Positions 22,171 through 33,500 of a stretch of DNA of 64,000 bases are shown piece by piece. Source of the DNA: Branchiostoma floridae (lineage: Eukaryota; Chordata; Leptocardii; Amphioxiformes; Branchiostomatidae); the NCBI RefSeq assembly GCF_000003815.2, contig NC_049988.1:16085778-16149777 (forward strand). The letters are read 5' to 3'. The notes beneath the pieces were generated by a model. The model was not told the origin of the DNA. It saw nothing but the letters and a program-made list of their open reading frames with translations, and made no database searches. The position numbers were made by a program, and so were the translations under genes. Within the stretch, counting starts at the first letter, position 1, and each line of letters begins with the position of its first letter.

Positions 22171-24471
22171 CAAACTCAGTAGATGTGGTCATTCCAAGCA
22201 TAGAGGCAACAAAGAAATGTTACACTACATAGAAGAAGCTCTGCACTTAGATATAAGCTTTCATAGAACAGTTATTGTACATTTGTTCACAAGTAAATGT
22301 ACATGTAAATCGAGTCCTCTGCTATTGCTACATGTTACCCTTTTACAATGCCAGCTTCTTACATATATTGTAGAGACATAATACATTTGAGAGAAAGCTT
22401 CCCAATGTATTCTTGTACAACAATTTCTGATTTGTAACTGGATCTTCCTCTACAAATGTTACTTTACAGCAGATGACTGCTTGCCCATGTAGAAAACACT
22501 ACGATCTTGAAGCCCAACATTTGCATGGAGAGTCTAGTTTTAAGGCACATTGCATTTCCTTGAATCCATGGTACATCCAGAGAGCTTCATATCTTAGTGC
22601 AGAGCACATCTAAGGCACATGTTACACACAACCACCACAAGAGTAAAGATATTAAATCTTGATAAAAATCATGATTGACTTTTTCCACTGACCTACACAA
22701 GAGATGGGATGATTAAATTTTCCAAACGATTATTATACAAACAGAGCATAATACAACAATGAGTGGGGAAAAAAAGTTTATTTTGACAATGACAAGGAAC
22801 TAACAAAAGGATATTTACATATCTCCTGTAAATTCCATCATCGTTGACAAATGTATCAACTTCCGTACACAAAATACATCCCTTACTGCAAGGCATTTGG
22901 GCCAATTCAAATCATAACTTGGTTCTTGGCAAAGAAACAAAAAACAAGCAACTATCAGTTCTGTCTCAATAACCCTGGTTATACATAGTGATTTATGTAT
23001 CAGGTTGTGACCAACCAATGCCTATCACATACTGATGTTACCGTTAACCATCATGCCAAGTTGTTTTTATAGTCTATTCAGCTCAAGAACCCAAGAAACG
23101 ATTTATCGAGGCCAAGTTGCACACTCAAGGAAAGGGGGTCATCATTTTGGGTATGTTTGCATCATTATTGGGCTACTTAGATTCTGATAATCCATTGTTT
23201 TAAAAAGGATAACACGTTGTGTATGGCCTTCTCAAAACAAACGATTCTGGAATCGTTGTAGCGGCATTTTCAGCACAAAAAAATAAAATTTTACTGTCTT
23301 CCTAACAAAATATGTAGACAAATTGTCACTTCAAAAACTATAACTATTGGTAGCGTGAAACAGGAATTGAATGTTGCATTATTCAAGTAGTAGGAGATAA
23401 TATTTGTAAGATTCGTGATTAAAGATCTTTTTGTGGCTCCACAACTCACACTTTTTGTACAACTCAACAAAACTTAAAATTTATCATGGAAAAATAGTTT
23501 GCAGGTCTACTATCAAAACAAGAACTGTCTTCACTTACTAGCTTGTTCATTAAGATTTGGATGGGAAATTTTACACTTTGGAAAAGTATCTTTCCTATGT
23601 CATTTCAGTTGATATTCGAGCACTCGTATTTTTTTTATAAATCTTACAAAATCTATCTCTATACCTTGAACAACAAACTTGGAAACCTTCATTTGCATAG
23701 CAAGATGTCAGACACAGGAAGAATCTCAACAATATCAGGGGCATATCAGTAAGAATTTTTTCATGAAATAAAACTAATTCCTAAAAACAACTGGAAATTC
23801 TTGAAATTGTTCACATCAGACATTAACGAGTAGATATATTGAACATTGTTTTCCTCTTGTGTTTTACAAGCATTGCCCTAAGTTTTGCCCACTTTTCTCT
23901 GAAGGCAAAATGTGTCCATAATACGGTAACAAACTGCCAGTAATTTGCATTTTTGGGCTCAAATTCAAAGAAATGCAACCTCCAATTTATTTTTCTGGCC
24001 AGTATTTAAGCTAGCTCCAATATTTTTTCCAACCGTTTTAACAAACCCAGGATATATTCTGGAATAGCCAATATTTTTTGTCCATCATAAGCAATGAAGT
24101 TTCATTTCACATCAGACAATTGATAATCCAACGAAATTTTATTGCATGATGGACACTGGCTGATATCTTGTGTCTGTATACAAATCTTGAGGGATGACCT
24201 TAACCGTCTTCATGATGCCTAACCATGAAACCAATACTGTGACAGAATTTGGTGCCACATGGCTACTTCAGCACGAAGAAGGTCAAAACACTAGGGATCA
24301 CAATGCGTTCAATATATCTAGCACTTCTGCACGTCTGTTCTCTTTGTAGTTTTCAAATATACACACAGGATTCTGGAGGCTGAGAACGACGTTGTTACTA
24401 CGGTTTCCTGAAGGTTGTTAGCGGGGAATGTCGTCTCCAGAGATCTCGTTGGCTGCTGCGGTGGTCGCTGG

Positions 24472-24516
24472 TTATTCGCGGACCATGGAGCCGCCTGCTG
24501 GCACATCCTCCAGTTC
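24472..24516 (-). CDS. PLAC8-like exon 3 (C-terminal 14 residues and stop)
   Basis: The GTTACAG acceptor precedes GAA CTG GAG, giving ELEDVPAGGSMVRE and TAA at 24474-24472. The exon continues as 3' UTR, probably to the polyadenylation signal near 22165. Confidence 0.78.
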   Translation of the reverse strand, partial: ELEDVPAGGSMVRE

Positions 24517-27500
24517 CTGTAACGTAAGAATGGCAATGAAATACCCTGTGAATTGTGTTTCATCAGGTTGGTACGTCACTGAATAAAGAGACTCTACTTT
24601 TTACACAATCATTGCTTTATTCTCACCATCGTTTTTGTGACCGTCTGTCACCTTCTTCAGGGCAATTCTGACTGGTTTACATTGTACTACAGGACAGGTG
24701 TCGCTGCTCACAGTTCAGATGTGGTCACAAAACATAAAGTCAGAATTGCCCTGAAGAACATGACAGACGGTCACCGAAACGTTGAGGAGAATAAAGCAAT
24801 GGTTGCTGTTATTGAATTTAGAATACATTAATTTTATGTGTAATGTACACGTTCATTGTTAAAGTTTGCCGTTTAAGGCCGAATTCCACATGGTATATCA
24901 TACATTATGAATGGCCTGTCAGGTTAGTGGCCTACCTGACTCATAACCTTAACTGTTGCCACAACAAACAATGGGAACTTTGTGCCTGGCAAATTGCACA
25001 TCATTTCTATTATTCATGCTGTGTAATGTGTCTTCCAGATCCATTCATCAAACTATTCCTATCACTAGTCCACATGTACATGTTTAATAGTAGCCTCATT
25101 TCAAAACTACATGCATGCATGTGAAACACTAGTTCACCCTTAACCAGGGGGTAACCTATATCTGTTGCTTTAAAAAACAGGATATGAAGTTGACTGACAG
25201 TGGTTTCAAACTGAAATGTTTTGAAAGTATTGCAATTTGACACCACTGTTCACCTACTTGATATCCCTTAATACCCAGTTTCTTAAAAACAATGGATATA
25301 GGTTACCCCACAGATAAAGGTGAACAAGCAGTACCGGCACATGGATTTGATCCTAGTTTATGACTATGGACTTATCTATATTTCATGGCAGTAATGCATT
25401 TGCAGTCATTAAACAACTTTCTCTTGTACTTCATTTATTCATGAAGGCATTTTTGCCAACAATACATGGTTCAATGTCACAAACACAGGAATATCATAGT
25501 CTCCTTTGCAGACATGTAGGACTGCTGGCTTTTATTTGATAGGGGGATGGGGGCACTGGTTCATGAATTTCAATATTGGCTAAGGTCCTTTGATGCTTCA
25601 GGAGAGGGAGTTTCCAAGGTGCGAACTTCAGAAACTCCTTCTCCCAGCATTACAGTACATTGGCCATATGTTAAAAATCACAAACCAGGGGAGGGCAGAA
25701 GCCTACATTACTTTTCGTGGGCCTCAACAGCCGCCACTAGATCGTATGAAATGTTTATATTATGCATTGATCAAGTTTAACAAAATTTAACAAGATTAAC
25801 AAATCAAATGAAATGAAATTAATTATAACATGATGATTATGATATGACGTTGTAGCTTACCTGAGCCACTTGAACGATGGAGCACAGCGGACAGAACCAG
25901 GACATCAGGCAGTCCATCATAAAACTGCCCTGAAATCACAAAGCACACAACGTTAACTTACATTGGAAAATGCAAATTTTATGTACATTCATTTCAGTTC
26001 TACAATTTAATCTTTGATTACTTTGTTTGTCAAGTGCCTACGTGTCTACTTGATACAACATCTACTATTATACGTTTATGAAGGTTAGACATCCAGGTTA
26101 ACAATATTTAGATACAATTCAATCTCTACAACTGGATAAAAAGTGTGATGGATGTCCGGAAGTAAATATCCATTTTTTTATCCAGTTGTAGAGATTGAAT
26201 TGTATCTAAACATCTACTATCATAATTCCGCCAGGTCAGAATCATATATCTAGTTAGGACTGAGGTACCATCCAATTACTGCCAGGCTCGCCCTGAACAA
26301 ATAGTAATCAGGTGGCACCTAGGCCGAACCCAAAAGAACATATCTAAAGAGACCTCCAGTACAACATCCCCCAGTATAATGCACTCTGCTCATACCTCGG
26401 GATGCTGAACAAGAGATACTCTCAAACTCACATTTTCAAAGTGGCGGAATTATGTAACAGGAAAACTATAATCTGAGATTAAAGTTTGTTTAATACAGGA
26501 GTTTCAAAACAATTGCATCTTAGCTTCATTGATCTTGTAGATGTTGACAGTGGTCATTGAAAGTTTGATCTGTGTATACCTTTGTGTTAGAAGGAAGTTA
26601 AGCAATGTACTTTGTCTAAGATTCATGTTCGGACAAATGAATACCCTTCAAGTTCAAGTTGCCAAGCACCTGTCACCTAACACTGTGCACTTCTTAAGAT
26701 CTTAAGGTCTATCCCCTGGGTTTCATTCCAAACACGGAGTGACTGCATAACAACATGTCAGTTTTGTCTCCTACAGGTGCAAAGTCAGGTGTGACAAGAA
26801 AAGACTGTTGAAAACAAGGTGCATTTTGTACCACTGTATCTTCTTCAGTGATAATCTGTTGATTTGGTATTCGACTAAGCTAACAGCATCCTTGCTAGAC
26901 ACCTACATGTAAATTATTGAGTGCGTATTAGTCTCTTTGGGACTACTCCAATGGCCAGGTACATGAATATGAGAATATTTGCAAACTCATGTCTGAAGGC
27001 TTAGCTAAGTAGTAAGGGAACACACACACAAATATGAAAACATGAAAAGGTTAAAAGAGTAGTCTACAACTATATACTTAATCTATATTAATTTCTATGT
27101 ACATTACTGCATGGGGGGTTGAATGGTATCAATAAAAACTCATGGGACATCTTTCTGACATGTCTGATATCAAACAAAACATTCGGCTGTTGTCAAGGGT
27201 GTGTCTACTTTTCATAAACCATATATCTTGTCATAGACACATTTTGATTAGGGGACAGCTGCGAAATGTACGTTACTGTCAAATACACAAAATGTGCGGG
27301 GAAAAAATCAAGATGATATTCATGGATACACAAAATGGGCAATGTCTACTATGCATCATAGCACAAAATGTCGCTGACTGATAGGACTACATATACCCTT
27401 TTATAGTTTGTGAAATTGACCCTGAATAATCGTCAAAATGGCCGATCTTTCATGTGAGGGCGCAGACTATTGTTCGACCTGACATGTAAATTGCCATTGA

Positions 27501-30500
27501 TAAATAATGAATCAGGCAGTTTCCAGATAATTTTACCACAAATGGGACATCCAAGAATTCTCAAAAAATTTGCATGGCACAGATCTGTGATGGCAAAAGT
27601 TGGCTGGCATTTCTTAAACTATGAGCACACTCTCTTAAAGTGTAACATTGCCTTGAAAATCACCTTAGGTTCAACCTACATTTGTGTACATGTAACATTA
27701 TTTAGGGAATTACATCGTCATTTAGTTGTTTCATAAACTTACTTTTATTTATACAACTCACCGTTTTGAAACATAGACTATTGAAGACATTGTTATCTCT
27801 ATGTACAATGTCATGAGTGTAAATATGAATCAACCATCCTCTTTATCTACTTTGCCCTCCACCAACCCTGTCAGACAATAGAACATGACTTATCGAGCAA
27901 GGTCAAACTCCTGACCTTCACCATGGCAACAGGAACATCTTTTGTCGTCATTGAGACAGCCCCTGGGCTACAGACGCTAAAATAGATACTAAATGAGTTG
28001 TCGCTAGAGTAGAGGAGCAAGACATTAGAGTTTTGCCCTTTTTTGACACCAAAGTCAAGTCTTCGTGAGGGTAACTCAATTTGAATACTAACGTTAACGG
28101 GAGGGGGCCATACTTCGACAGCCGTTCTAAGTGGATGCGCATGGCTTTTGTCAATGTACATTTTACAGTGAACTCATCAAAAACAAGTTAAGATCTTGTA
28201 TGCATCCATATAACTGTTATTGAAGCTGTACAGATATATATTTAATTTAACGGTAGCGTTCCGCGCTGTACTTTGACAGCGCACGAAACTTACGGCAGGT
28301 TTTCGGCTTGCGTCCTAGCAGAACGTTCCAACACAAAAAAGGGGTCCAAACTCCGACATAGTAACAACCAGACCATCGCCGTGCATTTTTAAACAACTTA
28401 TGCAAATAGAATAGCACTTAAAGTCTTCATTATAATTTTTTTGTACCAAATATGGGTCATATTTTGTATTACGCGACTTATTCAAATACGGTGTGTTAAA
28501 ATGTTTACCTTTCACGGTGAGACCAACTTGCCGCAAAACGGCGGCACACTGTTTACATAGATTGTGATGGCATTTTCGCTTTTCGGCTTCCTTGATTGCC
28601 TTTTCATCCTGTCTTTTGGCTGCAGCAATGGCTACAGGATTTTTTTAGTCGGTAGGGATCGATTTTTCTTGAATGTTTGTCGCTCTACGGACGGGTTGAC
28701 TGAGTTCAACGTGTTGAGCATCGCTCGGCTGCCGGCGTGCGTGATCGTAAAATGGCGGGGCCCCGACTGTGTGAACGTTGTGGCATCATTTTAGCTCCGT
28801 TTATCCAACCCAGTTAAAGGCAAAACAGAACACAGGTATTATTTTTCTGAAGGCTAATAAACATCATTTCTATGTATGGTGGTATTTTTTCACATGTCAT
28901 ATTTTGCGAAGAATAATTCAAGAGTTTCCCGGGCCATGGTCTCGATACGTTCGCTCGTCAACTTGCACGGAAGGCGTCAAACTTGTGCAAGTTTTTCAAT
29001 CGTTATCTGTGGGACTTGCTAACTTCGACACATACCCCGCCTTTGTAGTTATTTACAACAAGGTTTAGTCTACAGCTAGTGTACTTCTCATGTGCAGGCA
29101 TCTATGCATTTCTCCGCAACAATAATTTTTTTAAACCTGACGAAGTTTGGACCCCTGTCTAAGTATGGCCCCCTCCCGTTAACATTAACTTTTCTATTCT
29201 GAAAAAGCTAGCTTCAAAGGTTAAAGTTCAACCAAGTTCTGATGCAGTCTGTATGATTTGCCCTAAGGTACCGAGAGCACAATTGACAATTATATCAAAC
29301 TTAATCAAGGGTAAATTATGGCTGTTTTACCCGCCAACGCAAGGTGTGGCCATGCATGGTTGCCTAAGGGCTTTTGTATCTCTGCATAACAACAGGGTAT
29401 TGACATTGTGGGCATAAATGTTGTTATTTAGATTTCTTAAAGTGACTTAAAGTTTTTGAATTGTTAAGAGTGAGGTTGCTTATTCTATAACAGGATTTAT
29501 TTGTCATATTATAATAATATGACAAATACTGAAGAGTGTGCAATGTATTTTCCCTTGGGATTAACATAAGAGCTGTTTATTCTTGTTATCTCAACAACAA
29601 AAACAACTTTCAATAGAGCTTTAATGAGGTTATCTATGTTTATTCTTTACCTCACCAAAACAAATTCTTCAGTGATGAGGAAAGCATACATAGTCTCTAC
29701 CAGGCTCCACATTTTTCTGGAATGATAGTTAAAATTTGGTAACGTGCCATAGGTCACCAACTGTACTTTTTTGCCGGCTAACCCTCTGGTATATTACAGG
29801 CTGTGTCTATTTGGCCGATTTCTACTATTTTTCTAGGGACATACGGAGCCTGTTAGAGGCTAAATCAGACACTGGATGTGTGAAAAAAGTATAAATTCTG
29901 AATCACCTTTTCAGAAAAAGTCAAAATTGCCCAAGAAGACCACTTGGGGCCAATGAAGTATGGTCTGTGTAGACAGGTTGTCTTTAGATGGTGAGTATTC
30001 TCAATACTTAATGTGTCAGTGGGAAAAATTATCTTAGTCCACCAAAAAGTGATTGCCCAGGTGGTCCTAGTGTAGAGGTGGTCACCAGTACAGGTTTGAC
30101 TTGCCTTTTTGCAGACAAATATGTGCACATACATTGTGTGCTAAGCCAACAAATTCTGGTAAAACTCTCTCAGAATTTTCACCATTTTCTACTATTTTTT
30201 CAGCACACAGAAAAGTCTGGTGGTGTCTAATATAACAAAACACCCTCACAAGAGGGTGTGCATTAGGCATTAAGGTGTGCAGGAATTTCCTCTGACCGGA
30301 GAAAGAATCAGCTGGACGGGGCAAACATGTTCCGTTGCATTTTTGGGTGTGGTCGTTGTTTATGCAAAACAGAACGGTTGGTCTGGGTGCAATTGCAGTT
30401 TCCCACGTCCCCCCCAAAAGAGGCAACAACTTAAGCTTCTAATTGTAGACTTATAAGATGAACATTTTACACTGTTATATAGTGCCATTCATTGACATAG

Positions 30501-33500
30501 CAAAGCTTTTTGTTGAGCAATTCAATGTTCTCTTAGGGCTTCTCTGCACACCTTGAAAACAAAATGGATGGCACATGTACCTAATAGTCATTTGAGCTTA
30601 AGCTATAGACTACTAAATACAGTCAAACCTATACAAGCGACCACTTAATAATAAGAACCATATGCATCTAGCCAATGTGACCACTTTTTGAAACTCTTTT
30701 AGATACTTTTTCCCATTGGCACAAGCATTAACAATCCTGTCTGTAGTGACCACCTGTTCATAAAGATCATATTCTATCAGTCCCCTGAGCAGTTTTCTTG
30801 TGCAATTTTGTTTGTATACTCAACAATGTTTCAAAAGAATTTGTAGGTGACTGTTTGGTTGATTGATTGAACTGTCGTAAGTGTTCTTTAATCTCTCATA
30901 TTTCGATATGTGAAACATTAATTTCTGTCCAGATTTGCAAGAGACCCTAGGCATCGAAAGAAAAGCAACTCTAATTGAAGTTACACAAAACCTTACAGTT
31001 TGTCTATCACTGCTCAGTCCCTCTGGATCAGTCCATTGTCACTGTGTGTTCATTAACGGAGTCTATACAGGTTAACATGCCTAAGTTGACTCTGTAATGC
31101 TTCGGTTACAGTGGACATGACAACAGTCTCCAAAACAGTGTCAGGTTCTCCCTGGGGCCATTATACACTGTCACAAGGACAATTTGGCATCTGATGAAAT
31201 ATGACATTATGTTAGAAAATGATGGTACCGCTTTCTTTTGTCTTTTGTAATCATGAGAAAGTTGTGCAAATTCGTTGCTCCTCTTGTTCTGCTTTTTACT
31301 GTCGTCTGGCCTTGATGAAATTCCCCTGTGCGTATCATCAGCTTTTATTTGTGTTATCAAGAAATTTTCACCATTTTTTAAATGAAATTTTTTTCTTTAA
31401 AATCAAAAATTTGTTTACACAATGCGATGCTACAATGACATATTCAGTTGTTGTAATTTTTGAATTTTTGTAAAAGCATATTTTACATTCCAGAGCAACA
31501 ATCTAAGCAACAGAATTGAAATAAGTAAAACATTTCCTTATTAGCCAACAGGTGTCAACACGGAATATAATTATTTCTATTCCATTCTTCTCTGCACGTT
31601 TTCAATCCGAAAAACATCCCAAACTGTGTACACTATACGTTCTGTACCGTGCCAAACCAAAAGCGTGACATTTGCTGTATAAATAACATGAACACAGGGG
31701 ACATTGCGGGTTGCCATACAGTGTACATATTGACCTGACGACGGTACACAAAGGTGTCGTGGTTGGAGGCCACGTCTGTGCACGGTGGAGCTAGAGTCGC
31801 TCGGTCGTGAGGAACACCTATAGTTTCCTTTGTCGGACAGGTGGATCAAGTTTCCCTTTCTTTGGAGGGACTAACCCTGTGCTAATCGCTAGATCAGCTG
31901 GAAATGTCATGGAATCTGGGGGTTAGGTTTTCCCTGGGGTTTCGTAGCCCAATTTCGCTTGGTCAAAAGGACATAAAAAATTTCCCCAAAGTACTGAAAA
32001 AAGCTACTGAGGAGAACCACAATCGCAATTTAAGTAGATGTAACCAACAACTGATAATGAGTTGTTTTAGCCGAAACAAACTTTTGACTATAGAAGGCTA
32101 CCGTCATAGTTTGCTATCACGGTAGCCTATAGCATGAGATACGCTGCAATGTTGGTCGAAAACGCTCAAATTAACTAAGTAAACAAAACCCCTTGTCTTT
32201 GCCAATTTCTAGCCATTATTTTTTCCCCGAAAGGAGTTTCGAAATGACTGAGTCTTAGCCATGCTGTTACCAGTATCTACAGGTTGTTAAAGACCTTCAA
32301 ATTGGTGACCGACACACCTATAAACTGGGGGCCATTGCAGCCGCAAACCATGGTGGATGATGATGATGATGATCAATGACCCTTCTGATGTTGAAATACG
32401 ATTCTACGCAGTTGTCGGCTTCTTTGTTTAGTAGATTCCATCGCATTCTCGTGGCACGTTGATTACCCAGAAGACATTTGTCCAAGATTAAACTTCAAAA
32501 TTTGCTCAAATGCAGCTGCATGGGCCTTTATGTTTCCGGCCAACATACTGAACTGTACCCAACTTTTCTGTTCAGTCCCAGGACTATGAGATTGAGAGTT
32601 GTAAAATAATATTTCAACAAGAGAAAGACGCCTAACTGAGCCAAAACTATGGTGCCTGAAGGTATATCATCACGTGTGGCATGTGTCCAATACCCGTTGC
32701 CAGTGCGTTCCATCGTCCTTTTTAACACTTTGTTACATCGATAGCGTCATCTTGCCACACAAACAGTCGAAAAACCACGTGAAAATAACGTTTTGGTCTT
32801 AGCCCGCGAAAATTTTGACATGTTACTTTGCAGGTGTTTAGATATACTGCCTCTGGGGACTTGTAACAGCCCTCTTATTAGCGTCGCTTCTCCCACTCGT
32901 GTATGCAAACTATTTGATATAAACATACCTATCCGTCTTACTACACAAAGCCGCAAGGGGAGTGTTCTTTCCTTGGGAAAGTTTGTCCGATGGCCCTAAT
33001 GTTTTGAATAGAAAATTCTCGAAACTTCGAGCGATTCGAAGGCGACACCGCTAATACGACCCCGAACTTTTTAAGGACTACAAATTATTTTACCAAAATT
33101 GTATGGCGTTCTTGAAATGCGAGACTACGTATACAGTACGCTAGGCAGTTTCCGTTTTTTTCAATGATTGCGTTTTCATTTCTATCATTTCAGCCACCGT
33201 GTCAATAGAACACAACCATCGGGGAAAGAAAGCAAAATCAGCAAAACGTAATGTCCAAACCCAGACCCCTGTTTAAACTTCTCTAAGATGGTCCTTGACA
33301 CACAACTCTGGCGCCTTTCAATGCCACCCGGGAGCCGGTGCTACCCACCTAACAACTTCCATGGATACCGCCCTTAAAATTGGATTTTGTGCCAATTTGC
33401 GTTCTCACAACCCCCGGCCTCGCGGTTTCCAAAACTCCCAAATCCGAGGATTACGTTCGCGCTTTGTAGTTTTCTAAAACACCCCTTTCTTTGTCAGAGA

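Larger units (their letters stand above)
24517..25860 (-). other. PLAC8-like intron 2
   Basis: It holds a palindromic element (24607-24812) and a MITE (25125-25335). No coding sequence was recognised. Confidence 0.6.

Noticed and set aside
24740-24790. An active hammerhead ribozyme
   Set aside because: CUGAAGA and GAAAC are present, but stem II is weak, the first base pair next to the core is missing, and no valid cleavage site could be placed.
27871-28161. Overlapping minus-strand frames of 68-96 codons in the PLAC8-like intron
   Set aside because: They overlap one another in different frames, have no motifs and partly overlap a TIR element.
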